From an uncultured Spirochaetaceae bacterium (GTDB lineage: Bacteria; Spirochaetota; Spirochaetia; Sphaerochaetales; Sphaerochaetaceae), in the NCBI GenBank assembly GCA_944392985.1, contig CALXYL010000003.1:52303-116302 (forward strand): a stretch of DNA of 64,000 nt, read 5' to 3'. This document shows, piece after piece, positions 17,309-26,502 of this stretch; position 1 is the stretch's first letter, and every line of letters starts with the position of its first letter. The notes beneath the pieces are model-generated. The model worked only from the letters and a program-made list of their open reading frames with translations. It did no database searches and had not been told where the DNA came from. The translations under genes and the position numbers were made by a program.

Positions 17309-17393
17309 CGGAGAGAGAGGGATTCGAACCCCCGGAGACTTGCGCCTCAGCAGTTTTCAAGACTGCCACCATCGACCACTCGGACATCTCTCC
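17309..17393 (-). tRNA. tRNA-Ser (TGA)
   Basis: Acceptor GGAGAGA/TCTCTCC, discriminator G. Anticodon stem GCAGT-CTTGAAA-ACTGC, anticodon TGA, reading UCA/UCG. First tRNA of the minus-strand array. Confidence 0.95.
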
Positions 17394-17449
17394 AATTCTG
17401 GATTTACCAATCAAGGACTGAATATTAACGATTGAGGGGATGGTTGTCA

Positions 17450-18868
17450 ATGACCTATAGCCCTGAAGGGCTGGCGTCTGCTATATTCCTTTCTATGGGA
17501 CTGGATGTAAGGTCAATCGGTAGAAAGATAAGAAGCAGCCTTGGACGTCTGCGCAGGGAAAAGGGCGCAGCAGCGGAAAGGGCAGAAGCCGTACAGGCCC
17601 CGAAGCTCTCTGACGAAGCCTTCTCCCTCCTGAAGCAGCTGAGCGAGGAGCTTGGAGCAAGGCCAGCAGCCTCAGCGGAATCGAGGGCGGCAGCTAGACG
17701 TGTTGCCTCCCTTTTCCAGACCTTCTCAGACAATGTCTCCGTAACATCCGGCCGCATCATCCCGGGCCTTCAGCGCTGGATGCTCCTATCATCCATCGTA
17801 TCGGCATCGATTGTCCTTGTCCTTGCGCTAGGCGGTTTGCCATATCTTTCCATTCCTGCATCTGCCCTTTTCATAGCCTCTGTTATAGGGGAGCTTAGGC
17901 GGAAGGGGAATTTCCTCAGATCATTCTTCCCGACAGGGGAAGCCTCGAATGTACATGCAGTCATCGAGCCATCGGAGCAGGTAGAGCGCACTGTAATCGT
18001 ATCGGCCCATCATGATTCAGCACCCGTTAAGAACAGCTGCAAAGGGGCTTTCCTGTCACTTTTCTCGGAGACAACCGCGGCGCTGGGGTATATGGTGCTG
18101 GTCGGTGCAGCTCTGATCCAGTGTATTGCCGAGATCATCCAGAAGAGGCTTCTTCAGCCTGGCCTTCCTCCTCTGGTGCCAGCTGTGCTCTCCATTGCGG
18201 CATTTGTGACTGTGCTCATATCCTTCATCTCCTGCAGAAAGGACGGAGAGTCTTTCTCCCCTGGAGCAGGTGATAATCTTTCCGGCGTCTCCGTCGTGGC
18301 AACGCTGGGCCGCTGCTTCAGAGGCAGGGCTGTGAAGGGAGAAGGGCTCAGGCACACACGGCTGGTGCTCGTTTCCTTCGACGGAGAGGAATGCGGGGCC
18401 GAAGGCAGTGCCCTCTGGTACAGGGAGAATTCCCATATCCTGATCAATCCGGTGAACATCAACCTGGATGCGATATACAGGGAAGAGGATCTTGTGTTCC
18501 TCGTTTCTGACGGGAACGGCTTTGTGCAGCTTTCATCCCGTCTTGCGTCACGATGCAGCATGATCTCCTCTGAAATGGGATATAGCATTCCCACCGGTCG
18601 TATCGGATTCTTCGGTGGAGAGACGGATGCGGCTTCTGCATCCCGCTGCGGCATCGCATCGACAACGCTGACAGCCGCCCCTCCTGGTGTCAGCACTCCA
18701 GCCCATACGGAAGAGGATACTCCTGACAAGGTCTCTCCTGAAGCGCTCTCCCGGGCAATTTCCGTCACCATCAAGCTGATCGAGGGGCTTGATCGCCCAG
18801 AGGAGGAGGGGAAGAGCGAGGAGAATCTTCTGGAAGGGAACAGGAAACTCAGGATTTCAAAGTTCTGA
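17450..18868 (+). CDS. Membrane-anchored M28-family metallopeptidase
   Basis: 472 residues from the ATG at 17450. Four dizinc motifs of M28 are visible: SAHHDSAP (His, Asp), PGAGDNLSGV (Asp), SFDGEECGAEGS (Glu-Glu) and a late His in TPAHTEED. Two pairs of hydrophobic segments (after ~100 and ~200) interrupt the N-terminal half, so it is membrane anchored; the side of the membrane is unclear. Substrate unknown, probably an aminopeptidase. The start is uncertain: ATG 17495 has an extended -10 (TGC-TATATT, 17482-17487) 7 nt before it and could be a leaderless start. Confidence 0.8.
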   Translation: MTYSPEGLASAIFLSMGLDVRSIGRKIRSSLGRLRREKGAAAERAEAVQAPKLSDEAFSLLKQLSEELGARPAASAESRAAARRVASLFQTFSDNVSVTSGRIIPGLQRWMLLSSIVSASIVLVLALGGLPYLSIPASALFIASVIGELRRKGNFLRSFFPTGEASNVHAVIEPSEQVERTVIVSAHHDSAPVKNSCKGAFLSLFSETTAALGYMVLVGAALIQCIAEIIQKRLLQPGLPPLVPAVLSIAAFVTVLISFISCRKDGESFSPGAGDNLSGVSVVATLGRCFRGRAVKGEGLRHTRLVLVSFDGEECGAEGSALWYRENSHILINPVNINLDAIYREEDLVFLVSDGNGFVQLSSRLASRCSMISSEMGYSIPTGRIGFFGGETDAASASRCGIASTTLTAAPPGVSTPAHTEEDTPDKVSPEALSRAISVTIKLIEGLDRPEEEGKSEENLLEGNRKLRISKF

Positions 18869-19454
18869 AGTCAAGAAGTATCCTTCCTTGTCCGATATCA
18901 TCAACATGCTCCTTGAGAATGGGGGCGCTATCAGATGGAAGAAAGCCTTCGATTGCTATGGAGATATCGAAATCTTCCTTATCAATGGTGACGGACAATG
19001 ATTCAAAGAGACGCTTGATCTGGGTATAGGAACTGTAGGGAAGCACCATGCGGAATCCTGTCTTTTCCACAAGAGTTTCAGTCGGAACAACCTTCAGCAC
19101 TTCCTTTGCGCTGTCACCATAGGCTTTCACAAGACCGCCTGTACCAAGCAACGTCCCGCCGAAGTACCTGACAATCGCAACTGTTATATTCGTGATCCCT
19201 GAGCCCTTCACGACCTCCAGCGCGGGCCTTCCTGCTGTATTCTTCGGCTCCCTGTCATCTGATGAGGAGTACATCGTCCCGGCCTTGCCTATGACTGCTG
19301 CATGGACGACGTGTGTTGCCCCCGGATGCTCGGCTCGCACGGAAAGCACAGCCTCACGCACCTTCTCCATCGTGTCTGTCGGGATCGCGATTGCGATGAA
19401 CCGTGATCGCTTGACCTCTATTTCTGCCTCTGCGCGCTGTGTCGGTATGAGCAT
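18849..19454 (-). CDS. YigZ/IMPACT family protein
   Basis: 201 residues. N-terminal UPF0029/IMPACT domain: KRSRFIAIA, ATHVVHAAV, DDREPKNTAGRP, VRYFGGTLLGTGGL. A C-terminal DUF1949-like ferredoxin fold follows. The family may bind nucleic acids or ribosomes; its bacterial function is not settled. Its 3' end overlaps the M28 gene by 20 bp. A TACAAT box 6 nt before the ATG and no Shine-Dalgarno site suggest a leaderless transcript. Confidence 0.92.
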   Translation of the reverse strand: MLIPTQRAEAEIEVKRSRFIAIAIPTDTMEKVREAVLSVRAEHPGATHVVHAAVIGKAGTMYSSSDDREPKNTAGRPALEVVKGSGITNITVAIVRYFGGTLLGTGGLVKAYGDSAKEVLKVVPTETLVEKTGFRMVLPYSSYTQIKRLFESLSVTIDKEDFDISIAIEGFLPSDSAPILKEHVDDIGQGRILLDFRTLKS

Positions 19455-19460
19455 GATGGT

Positions 19461-19466
19461 ATTGTA
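19461..19466 (-). promoter_or_regulatory. -10 box of yigZ-like gene (leaderless)
   Basis: TACAAT on the minus strand, then ACCATC and ATG. It lies inside the end of the upstream aldo-keto reductase gene's stop region. Confidence 0.45.
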
Positions 19467-19468
19467 TC

Positions 19469-20323
19469 CTATTCCCAGCGATGGGCGAAGATGTTGTCAG
19501 TACCGCATTCCCCAGAGATGCGCTCTGCAATGGCAGACAGCCTTCTTTCCTCCGCTTCATCCAGCTTCCTGACATGGGAGAGAAGCTGCATCTCCTCTGC
19601 ATTCCTGAAACCTGAGACCACTCCCCATGGGGATTGTGAATATACCCAGGAAAGCGCGGTCGCCGCATCGCCGTGAAGCGCATCAAGGAGAACTGCTGTG
19701 GAAGGAGAGGAGAGGAAAGGAAGATCCTTTCTCCTGTCGGTGATTCCGGATACGCTGTATTTACCCGAAAGCAGTCCCATGCCCAGCGGAGCATAAGCCA
19801 GCGTCCTCAGGCCAAGGGCGGACTCCTCCGGCCAGTCCTTGTTCCAGATCAGCGAGAGGGGGCGCTCATGGTATTCGATGGGATATTCCCCTGCTGCTGC
19901 GGCAAGCATGGGAAGAGGGAAGTTTGAAACGCCGATTGCTTTTGCTTTTCCCTCTTCCGTGAGCTTTGTGAGCTCATCAAGGCTCCTTCTGACATCGTCA
20001 GGGGAGGATGGCCAATGGAGAAGAAGCACGGCGAAGCTCTCGATTCCAAGCCTGCGCAGCGAAGTCTCCGCCTTACGCCGCAGAGTAGGTACGGGCATCA
20101 CCTTTGATATCACGGCGGCATCCGTCCCGTTGATCTCCTTCAGCGCCCGATGGAGGATGGAATCTGCATCAGCGTAGGAGAATGCGGTATCGAAAGTGCG
20201 TATTCCCATGCGCCAGGCCGCTTTGATCAAAAGCCTTCCTTCCTCTGCGGTCAGCTGCTTATGGAAGCCTGATGGAGAAAGGTTCCAGAGCCCGAGGACT
20301 GCCTCGCTATTCAGTATCTTCAT
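19469..20323 (-). CDS. Aldo/keto reductase
   Basis: 284 residues, TIM barrel. The catalytic tetrad is visible: Asp in RTFDTAFSYAD, Tyr in the same stretch, Lys in VISKVMP, and His in LLLHWPS. NADPH-dependent reduction of carbonyls; IGVSNF and the late GFRNAEEM are family signatures. The substrate is unknown. It starts inside the end of the Nudix gene (17-bp overlap), so they share a transcript. Confidence 0.9.
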   Translation of the reverse strand: MKILNSEAVLGLWNLSPSGFHKQLTAEEGRLLIKAAWRMGIRTFDTAFSYADADSILHRALKEINGTDAAVISKVMPVPTLRRKAETSLRRLGIESFAVLLLHWPSSPDDVRRSLDELTKLTEEGKAKAIGVSNFPLPMLAAAAGEYPIEYHERPLSLIWNKDWPEESALGLRTLAYAPLGMGLLSGKYSVSGITDRRKDLPFLSSPSTAVLLDALHGDAATALSWVYSQSPWGVVSGFRNAEEMQLLSHVRKLDEAEERRLSAIAERISGECGTDNIFAHRWE

Positions 20324-21257
20324 TGTACAGCGAAGGCTCTTCCTCTTCTTCCGTGACGCGGCTGTCGATCATTGTCCTGCCATCGAAGATGAAGTATCCG
20401 GAGAATCTCCTGCCTTCCAGGGCAAGTGGCAGCCAGAGCCTGTCATCCTCCCACATCGCACTGTAATCGAGTGAATCGATCTCCGTCCAGAAAGGTTTCG
20501 TTTCCTCGCATTCGTCGATGAGCTCGCCTTCCCACTTGTGGGCGAAGAATACATAGCCAAGCATCCTCATCCCATCCTTGAACTGGAAATGCAGGACGCC
20601 TCTCTCCTCGGGATCGGAGATGCGCAGCCCGGTTTCCTCCTCCGTCTCCCTTATAGCGGCCTCTGTCTTTGTTTCCTCAAGCTCGATATGACCGCCAGGA
20701 GCGTTGATGTATCCTTCCCCAAGACCCCTTTTCTTGAGGATCAGGAGGATCCTGCTTCCATCTATGACATATGTGAGCACGCATCGTTCCGTCGGTTCCC
20801 ACTCATTCCATGGGATATCATCGACATGGTCTGCGCTTGTGAAGCGCTGCTCAAGTATTTCCTCTGGGCTCCTTGTCCTTGCTTCTTCCCTTTCCTTCTC
20901 CTCCGGATGCGAAGCCCAGTAGCATTCCTGGCAGAGGTTCTCGTCATAGCCGATCACCCTGCTGTATTCAAGGCGCTTTCCACATTGCGAGCAATGCAGC
21001 CTGAATGGCCACATGGAACGCCTGAATATGATGATTGCGGCGATGCCGAGTACGAGGCAGGCCCAGCCGACCCAGGAGGGCAGGGCATATATGGATGAAA
21101 TCGCGACGAGGCTGTAGACAACGAGGAAATCGACGGCGATGAGGATCGTTGCCTTCCTCTTCCTCTCCGTCCTTGGATACTTTCTCTGCGATATATTGAG
21201 CAGGATTATGAAGAGCATCATCCATGTGAAAAGCTCTTGGAATACATTGAGAAGCAT
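20307..21257 (-). CDS. Membrane-anchored Nudix hydrolase with zinc ribbon
   Basis: 316 residues with an unusual layout. Residues ~1-80 hold three hydrophobic segments; ~90-120 a zinc ribbon (CSQCGKRLEY ... CQECYW); ~150-300 a Nudix domain with the box GHIELEETKTEAAIRETEEETGL. NAPGGH resembles the 8-oxo-dGTPase (MutT/MTH1) subgroup, so sanitising oxidised nucleotides is plausible. The membrane anchor and ribbon are not typical of MutT. A weak TAATCT lies 6 nt before the ATG. Confidence 0.85.
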   Translation of the reverse strand: MLLNVFQELFTWMMLFIILLNISQRKYPRTERKRKATILIAVDFLVVYSLVAISSIYALPSWVGWACLVLGIAAIIIFRRSMWPFRLHCSQCGKRLEYSRVIGYDENLCQECYWASHPEEKEREEARTRSPEEILEQRFTSADHVDDIPWNEWEPTERCVLTYVIDGSRILLILKKRGLGEGYINAPGGHIELEETKTEAAIRETEEETGLRISDPEERGVLHFQFKDGMRMLGYVFFAHKWEGELIDECEETKPFWTEIDSLDYSAMWEDDRLWLPLALEGRRFSGYFIFDGRTMIDSRVTEEEEEPSLYNEDTE

Positions 21258-21306
21258 AATGAGAGATTAGCAGGTGATCGCATGCTGTGCAATTATCAGA
21301 AGGCGG

Positions 21307-21337
21307 TTGCGGCAGAGACGAGTATCGTGGCTATAAT
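21307..21337 (+). promoter_or_regulatory. Promoter of deoC operon
   Basis: TATAAT at 21332-21337 with a possible TTGCGG at 21307-21312 (19-bp spacer). The leader carries CAGGAGGAAAG before the deoC ATG. Confidence 0.5.
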
Positions 21338-21358
21338 ATGCACAGGAGGAAAGAAGAT

Positions 21359-22009
21359 ATGTCTATAGCCAGCTATATCGATCATACGCTGCTTGCGCCG
21401 GATGCCACAGAGGATGGCATCAGAAGGATCTGCCAGGAAGCCCGTGATAATCATTTCGCATCGGTTTGCGTCAATTCCTGCTGGGTTCCTCTCGTATCCA
21501 GCCTGCTATCCGGATCCGGGGTCCATACATGCACCGTTGTCGGATTCCCGCTTGGCGCGATGGACAGCGTATCGAAGGCGGCGGAAGCGTCCGAGGCTGT
21601 CAGGAACGGCGCTGATGAGATTGATATGGTGATCAACATCGGATACATCAAGTCAGGAATGCAGGAGAAGGCCGAGGAGGATATCAGGGCAGTCAGGGCC
21701 GCATGCCAGGGAAAGGTACTGAAGGTCATCATAGAGACATGCCTCCTTTCAGATGATGAGAAAAGGCTTGCCTGCCGCCTTGCTGAGAACGCCGGCGCTG
21801 ATTTCGTCAAGACGAGCACGGGCTTCTCGAAAGGGGGTGCCACCGTGCATGATGTTGCCCTGATGAGGGAGACTGTCGGAGATAGGCTTGGCGTGAAGGC
21901 TTCGGGAGGGATCCGCGATCTTTCTGCGGCAAAGGCGATGATTGAGGCGGGGGCAACGCGTATCGGTGCCAGCGCAGGAGTCCAGATCGTAAGGGAAGAG
22001 AATGCTTGA
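21359..22009 (+). CDS. deoC: Deoxyribose-phosphate aldolase
   Basis: 216 residues from the ATG at 21359, which has AGGAGG in front; a longer frame from 21287 crosses the promoter and is rejected. [13 protein letters not shown] at the N-terminus, [14 protein letters not shown], and the Schiff-base Lys in [14 protein letters not shown] mark DeoC. It splits 2-deoxyribose-5-phosphate into glyceraldehyde-3-phosphate and acetaldehyde, completing nucleoside breakdown begun by nucleoside phosphorylase. It overlaps the TK-like gene by 8 bp. Confidence 0.96.
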   Translation: MSIASYIDHTLLAPDATEDGIRRICQEARDNHFASVCVNSCWVPLVSSLLSGSGVHTCTVVGFPLGAMDSVSKAAEASEAVRNGADEIDMVINIGYIKSGMQEKAEEDIRAVRAACQGKVLKVIIETCLLSDDEKRLACRLAENAGADFVKTSTGFSKGGATVHDVALMRETVGDRLGVKASGGIRDLSAAKAMIEAGATRIGASAGVQIVREENA

Positions 22010-23144
22010 CATGGAACAGAATACCCCGGGTGCTGATTTTCTCCGTTCCCTGGGGTTTCCCACGCTGGATGTACATGAATCCTTCACCCATTTCGATTTC
22101 ACCACACCAGGCCGGCGTGTGCTTGTCATCGGCCCAATGGGGTCTGGTAAGACTGAGTTCGCTGCCCGTATCTGGCGTGATGCATCTGTCGCAAGGAAGA
22201 AGAGCGCCGCTGTTGCGGCTATGACCTCCACGGGACAGCTGGACAGGAGGAATGTGTTCTTCATCCGGTCGGATCTCGACAGCAAGCGCTTCTCAGAGTA
22301 TCCAGAGGATGCGATGGCATACCGCTCTGGATACATCCGCTGTGGTGACAACATCGCCAGGGTAAGGGACTCCTTTGGCTTTGAGGAGGTCCTCCGCGAT
22401 AATCCCGATGTCGGGACCTACATCATCGATGAGGCATCATTCTTTGATGAGAGGCTTGCATATGTCGCGAGGAACCATTCGATAGAGAAAGGAAGCATGT
22501 TCGTGTTTCCGACGCTTATTCTCAATTTCAGAAGGGAGTTCTTCAATTCCACGGCCCGCCTGATGCTGGAGACGGCAACGGACATCATACCGCTGACAGC
22601 GTACTGCGAGCATCCAGACTGCCTTTCATCGGCTTTCTATACATACCGATATTACCAGATAGGGGAGGATGAGTGCCCGGCACTTTACTTCGATCCCCTG
22701 ATCGTCGTCGGAGGGGATCGCCTGAAGAACAGCGGATCCGAACCGAATTACGCGGCGCGGTGCGAGGAGCATCACTTCCTTCCTGGCAAGGAATACACGT
22801 TCTTCACGCTCAAGCCGCTTGGGGAGGAGGCATCCAGAGGAAATCCTGAACCGCTTGTGAAGGAGCTTTCAGCGCTGCAGGAAAAACCCCAGTCCTCCCT
22901 TCTCTGCGACAATCTGCTCAAGCGGTATGGGGATTGCAGCGATGCCGCGATCTACATGAATTCAATGAAGCCAGGGCATATACCTGAGAAGGCGCTTGCC
23001 TACCTCTTCTGTGAGCAGAACCTCCTTGGTGAGTCCCTGCTTGTGAAGATCGCTTCAGATCTCAGGCTCGATACCGCATATCTCGAGCAGGTGCTGGCGG
23101 AGAACAGGCATCCTGTATCCTTCTCGCAGCCTTATCTGCTGTAA
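22002..23144 (+). CDS. Thymidine kinase-like P-loop protein with long C-terminal extension
   Basis: 380 residues. Type-II thymidine kinase features: P-loop GPMGSGKT (44-51), Walker B IIDEASFF (~140-147), [10 protein letters not shown] where TKs have the lasso entry, and a zinc-like CEHPDC plus TYRYY. TKs are usually ~190-230 residues; here ~110 extra C-terminal residues of no recognised domain follow. Likely phosphorylates thymidine or another deoxynucleoside with ATP. Coupling with deoC suggests deoxynucleoside salvage. The second zinc Cys pair is only partly matched (AARCEEHH). Confidence 0.75.
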   Translation: MLDMEQNTPGADFLRSLGFPTLDVHESFTHFDFTTPGRRVLVIGPMGSGKTEFAARIWRDASVARKKSAAVAAMTSTGQLDRRNVFFIRSDLDSKRFSEYPEDAMAYRSGYIRCGDNIARVRDSFGFEEVLRDNPDVGTYIIDEASFFDERLAYVARNHSIEKGSMFVFPTLILNFRREFFNSTARLMLETATDIIPLTAYCEHPDCLSSAFYTYRYYQIGEDECPALYFDPLIVVGGDRLKNSGSEPNYAARCEEHHFLPGKEYTFFTLKPLGEEASRGNPEPLVKELSALQEKPQSSLLCDNLLKRYGDCSDAAIYMNSMKPGHIPEKALAYLFCEQNLLGESLLVKIASDLRLDTAYLEQVLAENRHPVSFSQPYLL

Positions 23145-23159
23145 TCCGCTATTGTCCAA

Positions 23160-23181
23160 AAACAACCCTGCAATTGCAGGG
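23160..23181 (-). terminator. Terminator of the sugar isomerase/epimerase gene
   Basis: Perfect palindrome CCCTGCAATTGCAGGG (23166-23181); on the minus strand it is followed by TTGTTTTTGG. It may also end the opposite TK-like transcript. Confidence 0.65.
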
Positions 23182-23191
23182 GGACCCTGGA

Positions 23192-24070
23192 TTAGAATCT
23201 TTCCAGGGTCTCAGCTGTTTCCTTGACAGTCTTCGGGTTGTGGTTCTCAAGAAGCCAGGGGACATCGATGTTCCTTTTCCTGAGCTCCGCAGCAAAGGCA
23301 TCCCAGCGGAAGATGCCTGTCAGCGCGGGGATGTCCCCGACCTTGAAGCCAGTCTGGGGATCGAGGAAGTAATCCTTGCAGTGGATGGCAACGATCCTGT
23401 CTCCCATGATGTCCAGCACATCTGAGACGAATCGATGCTCTGCTTCCTCTGATGGCTTCCTGAGAGGCACGCCGTCGGCTTCAGGTATTCCTGTGAAAGG
23501 AAGGAGGTTGACGGGGTCGAAGATGGTCTTCAGCCTCTTCGTCGGGAATCCGGCGAGGATGCTGGCGAGGCGGTCGATCGAGGATATCGTATGATTCCTG
23601 GCGACAGCTTCCATCGCGACGTATGCATCGTGCTTCTCCGCCGCCTCAAGCATCCTGGACAGGCTGTCCTTGAAGATGGCGAGATTCCTGGGACCAGATG
23701 TCTCTATGGAGTAATCGCCTGCGGGAGAAGCCGTTCCCGTTTCGGTTCCTACATAGGGGCAGCCGAAGGCGGAGGCAAGGGAAAGGGACTTCTCGAATCT
23801 TCTGATTTCCTTCTCCCTCTCCTCCTTGTCGGGGTGGATCGGGTTGATGTAGCAGCCGATGATCGCTACTGTCACTCCGTGTGAGCGGAGGTCGGATGCG
23901 ATGCCGGAGATGTACTCCTCATCCCATTCCATCCATGGCCGTGCTGAAGGGATGACCTTGTTCAGCGCGAGCTGGATGCAGGACGGACGGATGCTCTCTA
24001 TCCTCTCGCCGAGGGCGGAGGCTGAATCAAATGAGCCGAAATCATGGGCTCTATAACCTATTCTTGGCAT
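23192..24070 (-). CDS. Sugar phosphate isomerase/epimerase (TIM barrel)
   Basis: 292 residues from the ATG at 24070 (MPRIGYRAHDFG). An upstream extension of 61 residues covers the divergent gene's 5' region and is improbable. AP-endonuclease-2/xylose-isomerase-like barrel with metal-ligand motifs: GTETGT, AMEAVARNH, FDPVNLLP, HCKDYFLD, LLENH. The substrate is unknown; divergence from a GH28 gene suggests handling of a pectin-derived sugar. TATCCT lies 6 nt before the ATG without a Shine-Dalgarno site. Confidence 0.82.
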   Translation of the reverse strand: MPRIGYRAHDFGSFDSASALGERIESIRPSCIQLALNKVIPSARPWMEWDEEYISGIASDLRSHGVTVAIIGCYINPIHPDKEEREKEIRRFEKSLSLASAFGCPYVGTETGTASPAGDYSIETSGPRNLAIFKDSLSRMLEAAEKHDAYVAMEAVARNHTISSIDRLASILAGFPTKRLKTIFDPVNLLPFTGIPEADGVPLRKPSEEAEHRFVSDVLDIMGDRIVAIHCKDYFLDPQTGFKVGDIPALTGIFRWDAFAAELRKRNIDVPWLLENHNPKTVKETAETLERF

Positions 24071-24114
24071 ATTGAAAGGATATGCTGAGGAACGGTAGAA
24101 GTAAAGGAGCGGAT

Positions 24115-25464
24115 ATGGGTGCAGTCCTTGATTCATATGGAATCGCAGCGGATGGACGGAATGTAAGCCGTGCTCTTGAGCAGGCGCTGAAGGAGAAAGG
24201 AAGGGTCGTGCTGACGGAAGGAGTGTATCTCTCCAGCCCTGTTTCCCTTCCATCTTCCTCCACCCTTGTGCTCGAGGAAGGCGCGGTTCTCCGTTTCATC
24301 CCTGATCCCAGTCTGTATCCGCCTGTATACACGAGATGGGAAGGGGTGAAATGCTTTGCCATGCATCCCTGTGTATTCATCAATGAGTCAGAGAACGTCA
24401 CGATTGAAGGACGAGGGACGATCGATGGTTCCGGTGCTTTCTGGTGGGAGATGCTTGCTGATAAAAGGCAACGGGGAGTGCACGCGCCGGAGACAGAGGA
24501 GGAAAGGGTACTTGCATCCCTCAATCCCGGGTATGAGGATCAGCCCGGAGGAGGGGGAGGGCGGGAATGCCAGTTCCTGAGGCCGCCTCTGGTACAGATC
24601 AGGAAAAGCCGCAATGTCGTGATCGACGGCATAACGATGAAGGATTCCCCTTTCTGGACAGTGCATCCCCTTTTCTCCGAGGATGTCACCATAAGGAATG
24701 TGCATATCGTGAATCCTGGCGATGCCCCGAATACGGATGGTATCGATATAGAATCATCCTGCTCTGTCAGGGTGCTGGATTCCGTTATCGATGTCGGGGA
24801 TGATGGAATCGCCCTGAAGTCAGGATCAGGGCAGGACGGAATCGCGGACAACGCGCCGACAAAGGATGTCCTCGTTCGCGGCTGCATTGTCCGGTCTGCT
24901 CATGGCGGTGCTGTTATCGGTTCCGAGACAGCAGCTGAGATTTCCCACGCCGTATTCGAGGACTGCTTCTTCGATGGGACAGACCGCGGCATAAGGATCA
25001 AGACAAGGAGGACAAGGGGAGGGCTGATCCATGATGCGGTATTCCGCAGGATCAGGATGAAGGACAATCTCTGCCCATTCGTCATCAATGAATACTACCG
25101 GTGCGGTACATGCGATGAATCGCTTTTCTCCCTCTCTCCGATGCCGGTGGATGAGGGGACGCCTGTTATCTATGGAATAACGATAGAGGATTGCCACGCA
25201 GAGGGCTCACGCGCTTCCGCGGGGATGGCTGTAGGACTTCCTGAAAGCCCCATCAGGGATCTCTCTATCCGTGATTCATCCTTCGCTGTCGCTCCCGATG
25301 CCTCTGAGCCGATAGATCGCAGTGATATGTATCTGGGCCTCCCCGATCCTCCCTCAAGGGGATTCAGGCTGCGCAATGCGGAAGTTGGGATATGCAATCT
25401 CACAGTCGTCTCAGATTCACCTGAGATCATAATCGAAGATGGAGTGAAGCTGTACAGGGGATGA
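24115..25464 (+). CDS. GH28 polygalacturonase-type glycosidase
   Basis: 449 residues from the ATG at 24115, with AAAGGAG 6 nt upstream; an ATG at 24082 has no ribosome site. Right-handed beta-helix with the GH28 catalytic set: NTDGID, GDDGIALKSG, HGGAVIGSE and RGIRIKTRR. It hydrolyses alpha-1,4 galacturonosyl bonds. No signal peptide is seen, so it probably acts in the cytoplasm on imported oligogalacturonides, as an exo-acting enzyme. The divergent neighbour is the isomerase/epimerase. Confidence 0.9.
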   Translation: MGAVLDSYGIAADGRNVSRALEQALKEKGRVVLTEGVYLSSPVSLPSSSTLVLEEGAVLRFIPDPSLYPPVYTRWEGVKCFAMHPCVFINESENVTIEGRGTIDGSGAFWWEMLADKRQRGVHAPETEEERVLASLNPGYEDQPGGGGGRECQFLRPPLVQIRKSRNVVIDGITMKDSPFWTVHPLFSEDVTIRNVHIVNPGDAPNTDGIDIESSCSVRVLDSVIDVGDDGIALKSGSGQDGIADNAPTKDVLVRGCIVRSAHGGAVIGSETAAEISHAVFEDCFFDGTDRGIRIKTRRTRGGLIHDAVFRRIRMKDNLCPFVINEYYRCGTCDESLFSLSPMPVDEGTPVIYGITIEDCHAEGSRASAGMAVGLPESPIRDLSIRDSSFAVAPDASEPIDRSDMYLGLPDPPSRGFRLRNAEVGICNLTVVSDSPEIIIEDGVKLYRG

Positions 25465-25489
25465 AAAACGGCTCGTTTCCGAGCCGCTT
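25464..25489. terminator. Bidirectional terminator between GH28 and eda
   Basis: CGGCTCG-TTTC-CGAGCCG. On the minus strand it is followed by TTTTTC, a strong terminator for eda; on the plus strand by CTTTCC. Confidence 0.85.
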
Positions 25490-25506
25490 TCCATTTCCGT
25501 GATGCC

Positions 25507-26469
25507 TTATTTCACAAGGTGGATTGCGAAACCGCCGATCTCCTCATTGAGGTAGCAGACCTTCATCTTGCCCTTCGCATCGAGCTTTACTGTCTCCTCA
25601 TTGACTGTGAAGCCCTTCTCCTTGAGATAGTAGACAGCCCTTTCGATGTCATAGCACCTGAAAGCGAGATGGCCGTTCCTTCCAAGGTAGTTCTTCTTCA
25701 TCAGCTCGATCTCCTTGTTCATGAAGATCGAAGAGTTGCCGGGGATTGTCTCCATTCCGAGCTTCGCGAATTCCTCTGCTGCTCCAGCCGCGGCTTCCGG
25801 GTCGGGGAGGTTGATTCCGACATGTGCCAGTGACAGGCCGATGAGCTTGATCCTTGCCTCCTTGCAGAGCTTCGTGATCTCATCCCACTTCTCTCCGTTG
25901 ATGAGGTCTGCCTTGACCATCCATGAGCCGCCGATAGCCAGCACATTCGATGCCTTTGCGTAGTCAGGAAGGTTGTTTGGATTGATGCCGCCAGTGGTCA
26001 TGAACCTCACCTGTGAGAACGGGCCGGAGAAATCCTTGAGCATTGCAACGCCGCCAGATGCCTCTGCTGGGAAGAACTTGAGGACATTGAGCCCCATCGA
26101 GAGACCAAGCTCGATCTCGGACGGAGTGCAGACACCTGGAACGACAGGGATGTTGTGGGAGAGGCACCATGCAACAGTCTCCTTGTTGAAGCCTGCGGAT
26201 ACGATGAACTTCGCACCTGCCGCCACAGCCTTCTCTGCAAGCTGCGGGTTGATGACTGTTCCGGCGCCTACGAGCATCTCCGGATATGCCTTGGAGACCC
26301 TTCTGATCGCCTCTTCAGCCGCATCTGTGCGGAACGTGATCTCGGCGCAGGGGATTCCTCCATCTATGAGGGCCTTTGCAAGCGGTACGGCCTTCTCTGC
26401 ATCGTCAATCTTCACTACCGGTACAAGCCCGATATCATGGAACGTGGTAAAAAGCTCTTCTTTAGTCAT
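25507..26469 (-). CDS. eda: KDPG/KHG aldolase fused to a VOC-like domain
   Basis: 320 residues; classical Eda has ~210. Residues 1-210 are the aldolase barrel with catalytic Glu43 (EITFRT) and Schiff-base Lys131 (KFFPAEASGG). Residues ~215-320 (LAHVGINLPD, GHLAFRCYDIERAVYYLKEKGF, GGFAIHLVK) resemble a vicinal-oxygen-chelate/glyoxalase fold. It splits 2-keto-3-deoxy-6-phosphogluconate into pyruvate and glyceraldehyde-3-phosphate. Role of the extra domain is unknown. AAAGGAGAG precedes the ATG. It is divergent from kdgK across a shared operator. Confidence 0.93.
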   Translation of the reverse strand: MTKEELFTTFHDIGLVPVVKIDDAEKAVPLAKALIDGGIPCAEITFRTDAAEEAIRRVSKAYPEMLVGAGTVINPQLAEKAVAAGAKFIVSAGFNKETVAWCLSHNIPVVPGVCTPSEIELGLSMGLNVLKFFPAEASGGVAMLKDFSGPFSQVRFMTTGGINPNNLPDYAKASNVLAIGGSWMVKADLINGEKWDEITKLCKEARIKLIGLSLAHVGINLPDPEAAAGAAEEFAKLGMETIPGNSSIFMNKEIELMKKNYLGRNGHLAFRCYDIERAVYYLKEKGFTVNEETVKLDAKGKMKVCYLNEEIGGFAIHLVK

Positions 26470-26502
26470 ATATGCTCTCCTTTTTCCGTTATCCTGCCAG
26501 TG

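Noticed and set aside
16919..17320. G-rich runs as possible poly-G phase-variation sites
   Set aside because: They are the T-arm and acceptor stems of serine tRNAs, fixed by structure.
24541..24560. Glycine-coding G-rich tract as a slippage site in the GH28 gene
   Set aside because: The run is interrupted by A and C, with no stretch above six G.
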